A stretch of 64,000 bases of DNA, from contig OZ022259.1 in the NCBI GenBank assembly GCA_963978905.1, positions 248,001-312,000 on the forward strand. Direction: 5' to 3'. A program made the translations under genes and the position numbers. The notes beneath the pieces were generated by a model. That model searched no databases, was not told where the DNA came from, and saw nothing but the letters and a program-made list of their open reading frames with translations. How positions within the stretch are numbered: position 1 is the stretch's first letter; the number at the start of each line of letters is the position of its first letter. Source of the stretch: Trichostrongylus colubriformis. Lineage: Eukaryota; Nematoda; Chromadorea; Rhabditida; Trichostrongylidae. Positions 1 to 12,099 of the stretch are shown piece after piece.

Positions 1-1768
1 TCGAACAACGTCGACGATCCATTTACAAGGATTCAACGTCAACATATAACCAAAGAGCGTATCCAGCGAAGACTACAGGTAGCCACCACCACAGAGGGTG
101 AGGTACTGTAAACGCGAGTAATCAACCCTGAATTGTGTCTATTACTCTATTCGAATTCCCATTTTCGTTCAGACCCCTTGTCCATGCATTCTAATGTGTA
201 GCGAGCGCTTGCGGTGAACAGGAGACTTTCCGACGATGTCCTCTGTCCAGGCACTGATTCCGCGTGTGAGGGTAAATGGGTTCGGGGGTGTACTTTCAGA
301 GGAATCAGCGAGTAAACCTCTAGTTATAGTACTTCGAGCTTCGCGGAATTCAGGTCGGAGAGATCGTGCATATGGGAAGTCTGCACGAGGGGTTGGAAAT
401 GGATGATGGTTGAAGAATGTTGGGCATCCGTATGGATGAGGATGGTAAGATGACCTATGCAGTTCAAAACCGCTCCTAGAATGCAAAAATGACGAGTGTA
501 AGCCGCCTGGTCCGCCGCGCCACGTTGTATTACGCAAGGGTCCTTCAGTCGCCCATTGGCCCTATTGTCTCCAAGTATCTCGCCCATATTCCATCAAACT
601 GCTCAAAGCCGGGTAATCAAACCCGAGTAATCAAGATAACATTTTGGCCAGAATGCTTCCCAATAGCGTTATGGTTTTGTCGTTTAGGTTGTCAAGGCGG
701 ATCATCGAGCGCCCTGCGGTCAGATCTACCATGCATCGTAAGTCACGTACAATATGAGCACAATCTTTCATACTATTTGTTTCCCTCTCTACTATATCAC
801 TTTCCACTATTTTTCCCCTTTTTTTTCTTATAACCAAATCGAGCAATAATGCGTTTATATGTCATTTCATACTCTTCTTTTCTCTTATTCTATCATTTCG
901 AAGATTGCAACGTCCGAGGGCGGACGTTCTGGGTGAAAAGGGGGGACGTGGCTTGTTCATGGGAAGATCAATATTAACCTCTTACAGTTCCTCGATAATG
1001 TTTAGCATTCCAGAGCGCGGCGACGTCAACGAGGCGGAGAGAACAGTGGTTTCATCATTATGGACGACAGCGACCTCGCCGACCTGCCGAGCCTCGGGCT
1101 CGGCCGTCTTCCCCTCGTCGCCTCGATACTGTATTGTGTGTTGCTGGAGATTCTGTGGCCTACCAGGCAGCATCATTGATCCGATAAATGACTGTGCTCT
1201 ACCGTGTATTTGTACTGCATATGGCACAGAACAGACGGCTGCTAGTGTGCGCTAAAGCACACATCTGACTCATTCTTCGAGTTTTTGACCGTTTTACCGT
1301 TTTATTCCTTCTTCCAATATTGTATACTACCGGTCATCTCGACTTTCATACTCAACAGTTATCCAACAGTCTGCTAAAATTACCCCTAGCGTTGTCTTTT
1401 AGTCAAGTATATAGTTTCTCTGGTAGAGGTTTGTTGAGGCTGACAGAAATCGGCGTTGATAACAATTAATAGAGAATGAATGATAAGAGCTGATAACAAG
1501 CAAGACGGTATACGACACAGCGCTTGGACAACAATGGACCACAAAAGATTGAGGCTATATAATCAATATCTCAGGAACACATTTCGTTCTGATCCGTTAT
1601 CAGTTGTAGTTACAAGTGGTATTGACCACTAAATCATCTGGACCATCAAAAGTGGCGGGCACCAATAGGATGTGTACCCCTATGTCAAGATTTCGCACCA
1701 CGATGAGCGATGTACGACGCAGTGTATGCGAGCTGTGCTTGTCACTGAAATTGGGTATTAGAACGGCT
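1..1768. other. No gene recognised
   Basis: I see no exon with coherent splice sites, no RNA gene and no clear transposon ends here. Open frames of 60-120 codons exist on both strands, but they overlap each other, lack family motifs and look random. Confidence 0.4.
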
Positions 1769-2151
1769 AGGCCAGGTACACGTGTCTGCGCCATTTGACG
1801 CTGGCACCGGCGTCAAATTGACGCAATCATTTGCCTGCCGCAGACGACGGCGTCAATCTGATAACGCACACCGTTTGCAAAACGCTTGACCCAGCCACAC
1901 TACAGTATGGTGGTCGTGGCGAGAGCCCACGATTTCGATTTCGAATTTTGACATACTGCCATGCAGCCCATATTCGGAATTGAATTCCCGGGCCCCGCGA
2001 TGATCACCATAGTGTAGTGTGGCTGGGTAGAGCATTTTGCAAACAGTGCGCGTTATCAGCTTGACGCCGTCGTCTGCAGCAGGCATATTACTGCATCAGC
2101 GACGCCGGGACCGGCGTCAATTGACGCAGACACGTAAAGTATGACCGCGGC
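1769..2151. repeat. Hairpin MITE, GGCCGCG-ended family, copy 1
   Basis: About 380 bp whose two halves are inverted copies. The right end reads GTATGACCGCGGC, and the left arm is its degenerate complement. Internal landmarks repeat in opposite orientation: the cacactacagtatggtg / caccatagtgtagtgtg pair, the cgtttgcaaaacgc / gcattttgcaaacagtgcg pair, and several gacgccgtc palindromes. Related copies lie at 55806-56143 and 50758-51159, with partial copies near 7728-7790, 26969-27042 and 37938-38190. There is no coding capacity, so it is a non-autonomous inverted-repeat element. Confidence 0.8.
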
Positions 2152-2899
2152 ATTAGGCCGATGCATCAAACTGTTGTGGGCACGGGAGACTGATGAGATT
2201 GACTTACCTCTCTTTGCGTGGAACGGTAGTTTAGTGGATTTGGTTAGAGTAACGAAGTACAGGGAGAGATATTTGCAAGTGCCTTCGTTGGGCGGCGACA
2301 AAAGAACAGTGAGGTTTTCACCCCAGTTCCTCTGTATAGTCTTGCCCCGCCCCTGCCAGACGGGTATCATGAAGGATTATCGCCTCGTGGGCAGTAACAG
2401 GTCCATCTCTGACGACGGGAAAGGCATTGATCCGCAGCTTGACTCTGCTTGTAGTGGGACGCTTTAGGAATATTTTGCCACATTACTTTGTTCTTCGAAT
2501 ATTTGGCGTGTGTGAGCAATAAGCACTGTGCGCACTACTGTGGGTTTAATCGAACTTAGATGGGGTGTGTAGCCTTATGTCGAAAAATCGCGTGGCCGCC
2601 GGAGGATAGCGGCACGGCGGGTCCGGGTTGGTTTTTGGCATGCGCTTGCGTTCAATTCCTCTGAAGTTTGACGCCCGATGTAGTTATTCGCTGACTATTG
2701 AGCGTTTATGAGTTGATGTTGTTCACTTTGTTGTGGTTTGTTGCCTTTTCAAACTGTTCAATGCGATTAGGTGTTTCCATACCGTCTTGTTCCTACTCAT
2801 CTGATGATTCAGTACAGGGAATATTTCTTTTCAATGCGGGTGATGTATAGATCTCGGTTTACGTTTTGATCATAAGCTCCAATTTTTTCTTCTCACCAA
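2152..2899. other. No gene recognised
   Basis: An open frame on the plus strand at 2141-2467 (108 codons) starts inside the end of the adjacent MITE. It has no recognisable domain or splice context. Nothing else is supported. Confidence 0.35.
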
Positions 2900-3455
2900 G
2901 GTTGTACAGAGAATCGTCACGACTATATATAATCGGCTTAGTATGTCTGTCTGTGCCGTCTGTCACGAAATTTGGTTTTGTATGGAAAACGACCTGTGGA
3001 GATGGGGGCAAATGTGGGATGGGTAGGGCATGGGACAAGAAGTAAAGACCATACATGGGCCAAGCCAGGCTCCGCCTACAGTGGGCGGGGCGTGCACCGA
3101 AATGTTCCATTTTCAGACAGAAAACCGTTAATTGGGTTCTAATCTGCCCCAAACGTGGGGAGAAGATGGATTTAGGTCAGCGATGAGTTTCTGAAGGTTA
3201 CGAAAGAATCCTGGGCACAGTGGGCTGAGCTTGGACACCACGTGAAAAACGACCCGTGGAGATGGGGACAAGTGTGGGATGAGTAGGGCTGGGACAAGAA
3301 GTAAACACCATACATGCACCAAGTCCAGCTCCGCCCACAGTGGGCGGGGCGTGCACTGAAATAACCCGTTTTCAGGCCGAAAATTGTTAGCTGGGGTCCA
3401 ATAGGCCCCAAACACGGGAGGAAGATGGATTTGGGTCGGCGATGAGTTTCTGACG
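2900..3455. repeat. GC-palindrome repeat (family T), two tandem units
   Basis: Two diverged copies in tandem: the unit starting near 2988 (aacgacctgtggagatgg) recurs near 3246, a period of about 258 bp. Each unit contains a GC-rich palindrome of the form CCGCCYACAGTGGGCGG and ends near gatgagtttctg. The block starts with ctatatataatcgg followed by tgtctgtctg. A related copy is at 60600-60860. The same palindrome recurs, mostly in the opposite orientation, in the 12-15 kb cluster. The mobile class is not determined. Confidence 0.7.
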
Positions 3456-6400
3456 TAGATCCTACTATGTATAACCAATTTGCTGACGCAGACTACTGCG
3501 CGCGATTCATGGTGATGTTGTGTAAAATGGGTTTGATCGACATGGCAACCATTGTGTAAGGAATTGAGTGGGGATTTTCCTCCTTCTTCTTTCAGCTGAG
3601 CTTTCAACAAAAAAAGCTGGAGAGGTGACGTGTTTAAAAGGCATATGGTAGTAACACAGATAAGTCGCTTTTCATCGAAACCATTTCGCACGTCATCGAC
3701 ATGTGACGCGCCAGTAGTGGGCGCCAGCAAACTGGTGATAAAAATAAATGGATTTCATAAAATGATGTATTCATGACCAGATCCTTGGATATCTTTTGCA
3801 AAAAAAAAATCATGCAGGTTGTGTATGTTCGCAACAGAAGTGAGAGCAGCTGCGTTTGAATGATACGGGCTTTTGAACAACATACTGGACGTTTCCGCGC
3901 TCTAATTACCGCAGTCACCAAAGCGACCTTTGATCCGCTGACACCCGTGTTTACTAGAATCGGATGGTGCGCCGGTGTTTGCCGACCTTGCCCTTGAAGA
4001 AAGTATGAAAACATTTCTACTCTTAATTTTACACCGCTGGAAAAAAGTTTCCACAACGCTCTAATCCCTGTCGCTGGGATAGATGTTTTCGTCCCAGTTC
4101 CGTTTGTTGCCATGGTCATGATCGTGAGATTGCTAGTCCCTACACTTTAAGGAGTGAGCCTCGGGAAGCACTCCTTGTCTGGTGTTTGACATCACGGTGG
4201 GAAGCCTGGTTTCAAAAAGGACCAGAAATCTTACGACCGTCGGCCGTGATGTTGTCGCATTCGATTTCATTCATGTCTTAAAAATGAGATATTTTCCTGA
4301 ATGTTTATGAGCAAAGCGGTTTTAAGCATTATTTCCGCACACTGTTCAATTATAGCTGTCTCAGAGAGTGTGGGAATTTTTCGCTGAAGTTTAGCCCGCG
4401 TATGTAGGCCATTGCCGTGGCTCAACTTCATTTTTTACGTTGGCGTCTTTTGACATGATACGGCTCCGTCCCATTTTGAATGACCGTTGTTGTTGCATGA
4501 AAGGCAAAACGTAGCTTTCATCGCATTTTATCGGAAATGAAGTTACAATCTCTACGCTCATCCGGTGATTGCGTACTTTGGGCCACTACAGTGTCTTAAA
4601 ACTGAATCACTGATGTGAAGATGCACAGCTCGCGCTACCAGTTGTTGAGTTATGAACGTTCTATAACTTGACACAGTGTGTTATGCAAACGCACTGTGAA
4701 ACGGCAAGTTTTCTTTTCTCGTAACAACAAGCAGAGAAAGATAATTGTATTAATTGATGATTTTTAGTGTGTATGAGGGGATGTGGTGGTGTAGTTATTA
4801 TTCGGCAAGAAACGTGATAAGAAAGAAATGGATTCTTTATCTACTCTAAAAGTTCCTCGCCTCCTGCACAGCTCGGCTCACAATTATTACTTCGTATCCC
4901 ACTCACCCCTACCGGCTTTTCATTGACATGGGGTAAAATCAGATCTAAACAAAATGTCCCCCTCATATCTAACCCAGCGTTGTTCCGAAGAGTAAGATTT
5001 ATCAATCTGAAACGAAACTAAATGGATCTGTTCTCGAGTAAGGTTTCGCCCACACTTCTACACTCGGATGGTTCGGCTGACTAGACTAACAGTGCTATCC
5101 AATGCTTGGGACCACTGAAGAGGGCCTTTCCCTGATGCATAGAATACCGAAGACTGATCATCTGTTTCTGGAATATTCCTCGTCATTTCCCGCGCTAAGT
5201 CTGAGACGTACGCCACGTTTCAATGACTGTCAATCAATTCCGCGTGACAGAACGAAACGTGTGCGGGTGGGGAGCGGCCGATAATGGGGTATCGGCTGAT
5301 CGGCATGCCATTAATGCTTCTGTGTTTATCAATTCGATACGTTACCGGTTAATGCATTGTGTATTTCACGCGGCGGTTGTGGCCTTGTGAATCTCGCGCG
5401 GCATAATGTGTTCACTGGTCTGTGGTAGTAGCGTTTCTTGTCTCATGGGTCCTACTCAAGGATTCGGTTGGTCCGATCTGGAAGCACCAGAAGCTATTCT
5501 GTTATCCTGTTTTTTTTTCTGAGACTGTGGTTATTTTATGGTCTTCATATTGGCAACTAGGCTAACTGAATGACTTCCTTGCTAGAAATGCTGGTGTTTT
5601 TTGATGTGTTGCACTCTGAATTCTTCCCAAAGAATCTTGTTATTTTTGTTCTACATTTGTACATTTGACGTTCCTCTACTTATGTACTACTCGGCACGCT
5701 ATATAAATAAATAAGTGTGAAAGGAAGGGTTCTGCACATCTCGTCTGCTAGTAGACATGCTTTGCGGTGCTATTCGGCTTTTGCAACCCAAGAAACCGTT
5801 TTTAAATAATATTTGTCGCTGAAATTGCGCTAAAAACTGTTCTACTGACTAGGAAAATGAGACCGTTGTGTCTATTCGGCGTCTAATCTTTTAACAAACT
5901 TCGGTTGAAACTTGCACGGAATTCTTTAGTAGTGAAATCCCCTATTTCTCTTCTACTTTCGAGGGGTCAAATAAAGTCGGTGGGGGGGGACGCAAAATTT
6001 CCACCGACGTCAGAGCTCCATTCCCTCCCTAGGCTTAAGCTAATGCAGATGAGACAAATGCTTCGGCAGATGTTTTCATGTAGGAGGAGGGGAATGAATT
6101 TTAGCCTGAGCTCGGGTAGGGGCAGAAGCTTCGACGTCGACGAGAAGTTGCGTCTCCTCCCGACTTTATTTGATTCCTTTCAGGGTCGTCCTTATTTAGC
6201 GAAGCTTTTAGCTGATCGAGGAGCTGAAGGTAAAGTAGCTAATTAGACCAATTAGGCGAATCCCTTATTAGTGTTGTAAACAACTGTAGGATGATGCCAT
6301 CATGGCCTGTCATGGAAAGAATCGTGGCGTTAGAAGTGAATGTGATATCCGCAATCAGTTACCCACACGCGGACGAAGTTTCAGGGAACATTTTTCCATT

Positions 6401-6554
6401 TACTGGGGTTGCAATGTGAAATAGTGGCACACTGTTACTTATAATAGTTCCCTAGGATTTCGTAGAGCTCACGCCCTATAATAACGCAACTTCTTTTGCC
6501 TATAGGCTGACGCGATAGTTTGACCCACAAATGTCTACGATACCTTTATAACCA
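3456..6554. other. No gene recognised
   Basis: Contains a 161-codon minus-strand frame (3634-4119) and a 113-codon plus-strand frame (5905-6246). Neither shows a domain, splice pattern or repeat partner that I recognise. No RNA gene or transposon end is identifiable. Confidence 0.35.
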
Positions 6555-6564
6555 GCTTTTTTAG
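6555..6564 (+). promoter_or_regulatory. Probable trans-splice acceptor (spliced-leader site)
   Basis: A pyrimidine tract ending gcttttttag lies 18 bases before the ATG at 6583. This is the usual arrangement for addition of a nematode spliced leader. It supports 6583 as a true translation start. Confidence 0.5.
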
Positions 6565-6582
6565 ATTTCATACGTTCTTGAA

Positions 6583-7595
6583 ATGAGCTCCGCTGAGGAA
6601 CTTGCAGCTGAATACGAGAAAGACGGTGGACCGGTACGTTTTATCGCATATTTTATGTAATTTTTGTGCTATTGCAATTATAGAGAGCATCTTATAAAAA
6701 GTTCCAAACCCTTGAAAAACCAAAGCATCCTTGAAGGTCGGTCTACACTCTCAAGCGTATATAATTGCTTGAGCCTAAGTGGAGGAAGAAGAAGCTCTTT
6801 CCTTTTCTATGCTTAGAAAGTAGCATCCATAGTGGCATGCCTCCTCCCCCTCATGATAACAGCATCAAGTTCACGAAATTCTATGTGATTGCAACAACAC
6901 CACGCTAGAATTTGTAGCTGTTGAGGTTGACAAATTTCAGTGTTCTGAAAACTTGAAAACAAAATTGGTGTCAATGGGAGAGGGAGTGGTGTACACTTAT
7001 TATGACGTATCATCGCGCATTGCACGACACATCGAAAAACACGGAAAACGTATTTTCTTGCACGCAACGTCTACAGAGAATCATTTCCCTGCCGAAAGAT
7101 ATCGATTCCTCTTTTGGGATGAACAGAACATCATTGTAATACGTGAGACGCGACTTGTGATTCAAGTCCAGGTGGTGTAAGGAGCTGAGAGCTGGGTGGT
7201 CTATTTTCACGTAAAAGCACTTCCTATTAGTGAGAATTGTTGTTCCCGACCTACAGCTCCTTTCGATCTCTCAGTATGGGCTAAGGTTTATATGTAAATG
7301 AAAAAAGCTTTGCTATCCATGCTGTAGAAATTAAGTCGTGGCAGCATCTTTTATATGACGATTTGGTGTGTCTAACACAATATCCGCAATGCGCGGTGTT
7401 GCGTTGCGTTATCTCGCCTCTATCAGCCCGGAAATTGTGATGTTCTTCTAGGAATTCACTGGCACTTCTGGCAAGCGGTCGAAAGCTGAACGAGTGGAGC
7501 ACAAGCATAGCAACCCCGGCGGTGATACGAGGAAAGTGGTGCAAATTGCACAGAATGGTGAAGCGAAGAGGCGAGAGCAAGCACTCGGCAAATGA
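6583..7595 (+). CDS. Small basic protein, 64 residues, two exons
   Basis: Exon 1 is 6583-6633 (17 codons, starting MSSAEELAAEYEKDGGP) and ends at a good donor, CCG|gtacgt. Exon 2 is 7452-7595, preceded by ttcttctag, and runs to TGA. Both junctions are phase 0, so the join reads through to 64 residues. The first part is acidic. The second is hydrophilic and strongly basic, with many Lys, Arg, Gly, Gln and Glu and no membrane segment, which suggests a soluble, possibly nucleic-acid- or ribosome-associated protein; that role is inference only. I do not recognise the family. A plausible spliced-leader acceptor lies just upstream. The 818-base intron contains a MITE. An alternative is that the donor-like gaggtaaat overlapping the stop is used and the gene continues. 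Support is splice-site and phase consistency, not homology. Confidence 0.55.
6666..6866. repeat. GGTGCTATCGCAATG MITE, intronic copy
   Basis: Left end gtgctattgcaat and right end atgataacagcatc are inverted copies of the ends seen at 25991-26199. The interior shares the gcatcttataaaaag and agcatccatagtgg segments. It lies wholly in the intron of the small gene at 6583-7595. No target duplication is visible at this copy. Confidence 0.6.
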
Positions 7596-9067
7596 GGTAA
7601 ATGCTGACTACATTGTGACGTAAAATTTCGCGCCGAATATCTCAGATGTGAGACTATACCTTCTCCTTCAGTCTTATGTTCAGTGCGCAGTTATCTCTTT
7701 TGGAAGCTTCGGGCGCCGTCCATTCTTTGAGCACCGACGCCGGCACCAACGTCGGTTCGCAAATTATGAACGCGGCTTCATTTTATCCATCCATGCCTTA
7801 GCGTCGCTGATGTAGCACTCGTATCCGTGCCCGGGCCTTAAAATGTGCAGCCTCCAACGTGCAGATCTTTGTTGCTCAAAAACTACTGAAATATGGTGCC
7901 GTGTAATGTGAGAGTGTGCAAGATTTCGAGCGGCAGTTCGCAAATGATCTTACTTATGCTGACTGCTGATAAGCCACTGACATGCGATGGGAATTGTGAC
8001 TTGAGCGTTACGCCCACATAGGACTGTTGACTTCTATGTAGATGAGGGGAGGACCTTTCAGGCTGATGCAGGTAAGGTTACCGTCAAACTTCACAATTCT
8101 GCATTTTTGCAGTTCTACGATTTACGACGTTCATGGAAAACTACGATGTGAGATTATGCAGTGCCACAGCTTCGCGTGCAGAGCCGCGATACCGCAAAAT
8201 CGCGAAATCTGACCTAAGCTGACACCGCATCGTGAAAAAATAAGCCAATGAGTGGTGAATGACCATTCGAAGAAACGATTTCGAATCCTTTGGAGATTTT
8301 CCCTTGATCTAGAAACTAGATAGGTTCGGAGTGGAGGGTGGATGAACCACTCTGACCGTCTTACCGCACAGCGCCGGTTTGTTCAGTGCCAAGCAATATG
8401 CACCAAGTCATTGTCATTGACTTTCGTCAAACTGCATCTGGTAAGAGACAGTGAATGAGAGGAAATAGCATGCTCAATGAGGGTGCGCACGATGGCCCGT
8501 GCGCGTGATTTCGCGATTGTACGATGGTGCGAGCTATAGAGAAATATCTTTTCTACTCCTTCAGTGGTTACATGAGATTCTCGCTGAGCTAATGACGAGT
8601 GTTGGGTGCTTGTAGAGATACCAGTTTAGCTCGTATACCACCTTGTGCGAGATGTGCTTCATCGGTCTCGATTAGCCAGTCGGTCAAGTCTTCCTATGTG
8701 ATCCTGTGATTATACGATGCATGCAGTATAGTGCGATTGCCAGACTATCTTGTACTGCTCTAGCTAAGAGTATTTTCAACAAAAGGTTTTTTTCTAATAA
8801 CAAGCATCTTTCCTCTAATACTTTCAGCTGATGGATGCTAGTCAGCCAGAAGCTGCTTGTGGATGCTAGTGCGAAGAAATTTTTGGGCGTTTTTGTTTAT
8901 GCATTATGTAACCTTTTTTTTTCATGGGACTATGTATAATGGAGCTGTAGTGTTTTACGTTTTTTATCTGTTGTAATGAAGTTTGATCTTTCTATTTTTT
9001 CGACATTGCCCATGGGGACTCCCATAGGACACTGGATCTTGAGACGGGGGGCGGGGGTGCCGTCCTA
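7596..9067. other. No gene recognised; one stray MITE end
   Basis: A single end of the GGCCGCG-ended MITE family is present near 7728-7790 (gacgccggcacc, then attatgaacgcggc) without a matching partner. Otherwise I see no gene or repeat structure. Confidence 0.4.
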
Positions 9068-10322
9068 TTAGGTTGTCCCAAAAGTCTTGTAGGATTTTTC
9101 CAAAAAAATCAATAACTCTTGTTTACTTCGAGGCAGATTTAGGCGGTTCAGGAATATGTTAGAACGTTCTCTAAGCTTTCTAGGAAAATTAATATTGACC
9201 CACCAGATTCCGTAGAGAGAGCTACAGTGCCAGTAGTCGATACCCACCCAACACGCGGTGTCATCTACTATGAGTGGTCTTGGGGCAGCAAAGCGACGGA
9301 AGCTTGCGACCCCATTAACGCTGCATTGGGCAAGGGATGTGTGAGCTACGAGACCGTGCGCCGCTGGCTCATCGGCTTCAGCAACCGCGAGATTGACATG
9401 GAAGACAAGCCACGCACGGAACGCCCACACGCTTTCGACGACGAGACGCTGCTCTCCGCCGTTCGCGCCGATCGAAACCATCATGCGCGAGCTGGAGGAG
9501 AGGAATGGACAAGCACCCATAACCGTAAATCGTCGCTTCCACGAGCCCGGTTATCGGAAGGTGCTGTCGCGATGGACCTCATGCCCTGACGGATGCTCAC
9601 GGAAGTGCTCGTATGAGCATCTGTCAATCGTTGCTGCTCCGCCCGCATCGCAACGACTTTCTCGTATATCTGGCTCTGGGCGATGAAAGCTGAGACATGT
9701 ACGATACCAGCTACCCCGCGCCTTTTGGCTGCTACGTGCTACGTGACGTCGAGCCGCCAACGCAGCCCATGCCCGACCTCCATGCGAAGAAGATTCTGCT
9801 CTGCTGCTTCTGGACGCGGAAGGAATGCTTTTGCAAGAGGTGCTGGCACAAGGCGAGACAGTCCCCGCTTCCGTATACACCCACCAACTCCAGCAGATCG
9901 CCGTCGCTATTCGAGAAAAGCGCCTGAGAAGGTCCACGGTCACCCTCCTTCATGACAACGCCCACCCATACGTCGCGAAGTGTACCCAGGCCAAGCTGCA
10001 GGAGCCCGTTTGGGAAGTGCTGCCCCACCCGCCATACTCTCCAGACAATGCCCCTTCTGACTATCACCTTACCCATCTTCTTGAATCCTTCCTGGCCAAG
10101 AGAAAATTCGCTGATTATGACATGCTTGCAAAGTCGATCGCTGACTTCTTCCACTATCAGAAACCAGAGTTCTGGGAGGAGGGAACCAACGATTTACCTA
10201 TGAAGTGGTAGAGTGTTGTCGATTACAATGGTGAATACACTGTTGCCTAATTGTTGTTTGTTGGAAGAAAAAATAAAAAGTGATGATCGAAAAAATCCTA
10301 CAAGACTTTTGGGACGACCTAA
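9068..10322 (+). mobile_element. Mariner transposon, bandit-like, decayed
   Basis: A 1255-bp element with inverted ends of about 28 bp (TTAGGTTGTCCCAAAAGTCT at the left; its near complement, ending GGGACGACCTAA, at the right). It is flanked by TA on both sides (9066-9067 and 10323-10324), the target duplication of Tc1/mariner elements. It encloses a frameshifted mariner transposase. The combination matches bandit, a mariner described from the dog hookworm. That family name is recalled, not searched. Confidence 0.93.
9227..10211 (+). pseudogene. Mariner transposase remnant
   Basis: The N-terminal helix-turn-helix region is readable at 9227-9480 (GCVSYETVRRWLIGFSNREI, then EDKPRTERP). The frame shifts near 9460 to one reading REDLEERNGQAPITV-like sequence (IMRELEERNGQAP), and shifts again near 9690, where MYDTSY is visible. 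It returns to an open frame at 9825-10211 containing HDNAHPYVAKC and YSPDNAPSDYHL, the second and third catalytic aspartate regions of a mariner D,D34D enzyme. At least three frame changes mean no functional transposase can be made from this copy. It is inactive unless mobilised by a relative elsewhere. Confidence 0.92.
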
Positions 10323-10544
10323 TACTTTCGAGTTCTCTTGCGCTTACTACTCATCCTTGCGCCGCCTGAAAGTGCACTATTCGCAGTCGTCGCCGTCGTG
10401 GCAAGTGCTATCTGCTCACGGATGTAAATTCAAATTAACGCGAATTGTGTCTTTAAGGTTGCCTCCGAGGTGAAAGGCGACGGCTGCTGCGAGCGCTCCC
10501 CTTATGATTCGTGATCTGGTCAAGCGCTTTTCACCTCATCGAGT

Positions 10545-11110
10545 AGTTCGTAGCGGGAGACGGTCGTTTGGCGCGGCCCCTCAGCTAATCTGCCAATGGG
10601 GCACAGGGGCCGTAGTTGCCGCCCCAACACCAACCATTCGACACATCTTCTGCGTCGGGTAACTCGCCCACATCGTCCACGGCACCGAACCCTTAGATTT
10701 GTGTGAGTGATAATTACCACATAAAGGACTTTACAGGAAAAGCACTGCATATTACTGAGAGGAAGCCGTATCATAACTCCAGTAAACAAGCAAAGTTTCC
10801 CATTGTTAAATGTAGTGGAGACGAAAAAACCGAAAGCGGTAAAAAATTGCCAGAATCCACGCTCAGTTCGCCAGTGGGATAAAATGAGGTTTGTTAAAGT
10901 CAGTAATCTGCAGTTTTTGTTTAACGAATTCTTTTGTATGGCAATTATCAGCTACGAACATCTGAGGGGTCGGTGATGCGCACGAGTTATCCGTCGCAGA
11001 AGATGCGTCGAATGGCCGGCGTGGGGTGGCAGCAATGGCCCATGAGCCCCACTGGCAAATTAGCGGCAAGCGGCAGCCTCAAACGGGGTGTGCACCTGTA
11101 TGTCAGTATT
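10545..11110. repeat. Foldback element, copy 1
   Basis: The left arm (about 10570-10790, including gctaatctgccaatgggg, catcttctgcgtcgggtaac and gataattaccacataaag) is repeated inverted in the right arm (about 10870-11075, including gagttatccgtcgcagaaga and ccactggcaaattagcgg). The centre near 10800-10870 contains tgtagtggagacgaaaaaac and cagaatccacgctcagttcg. A second copy with the same arms and centre is at 50530-51590. I see no protein in it. Confidence 0.75.
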
Positions 11111-12099
11111 TCGCACCGCGGCATGTCGCAAGCGAAGCAATGCGGACGAGCTAAAGGCGCCATGTTGTTGGGTCCCGAAGTGATTACAGGCAGGGTACTT
11201 CTTTCAGGTGTCGAGGAATATACTGCCTCAGCAATACCCCCCCCTCTACGGAGACCAAATACGACTCCCCCATTATCTTGATCTCTTCAATACTAATACT
11301 GTTGCCGTCGGATGTTTAGTTACAATGTTGTTTCATTGCTATGTATTCTTACTTGAAGCAAAAGAAATAGGGCGACAGTGAATAACTATTGTTTGTCTGA
11401 ACAACTGTTAACAATCTGTTTTTTTTTGTTCACCAGGTGAGCTTCGCGATCTACATCGCGTTACGGGGTACCGGTGCGAAGCGGGCTATGGGCAAAATGA
11501 TGTAAAAGGAATTTCACAGCAATCAATAGATTCCACATTTGTGCTGAGGGGTAGACTAACAACCTTCACTACAAAGGCTCATCACAGCAATACAGTAAGT
11601 ATAGATATGCATGCAATAAGCTCTACAGAATGTAAGCCTCTGCAATTGTGTCCATCCACTGGTGTGGTCCATCACATTGCCCGGCCCTTCGTACGAAAAG
11701 CGACAATTACGATCCATGGCACATGGTGCTGCAGTTTCTCAACTTCCGCGACTGTAATCATTCAGTGGGATCCCATCACTTGTTTTCAGCTCTTTGCTTA
11801 GAGATCTATGATTTCAATCGAAGTCGACCGATAGGAATTCATTGAAGTTCTGCAGCAGGTTCACCTATTGGTGTGGCTCGCTGACCATTTTCCAGAATTT
11901 CATCTTCTATGAGTCTACACACTCAAAGGTATGATCTATGAGCCGCTTCTAGCCTGTCCCACAGTGGGGGAGGCTGACATGGTCCATATGCTACCTGTTA
12001 ATCTCTTAGCAGGAGCCACCCAAGCCTAACTTGACCTAATTTCTCCGCTCGTTCTTCAGGTACTACTGAGTTTCGGGTGCACAGACAGACAACATGACA

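Noticed and set aside
3634..4119. 161-codon minus-strand frame
   Set aside because: No family motif, no splice or trans-splice context and composition like neighbouring non-coding DNA. It could be an unknown remnant but cannot be supported.
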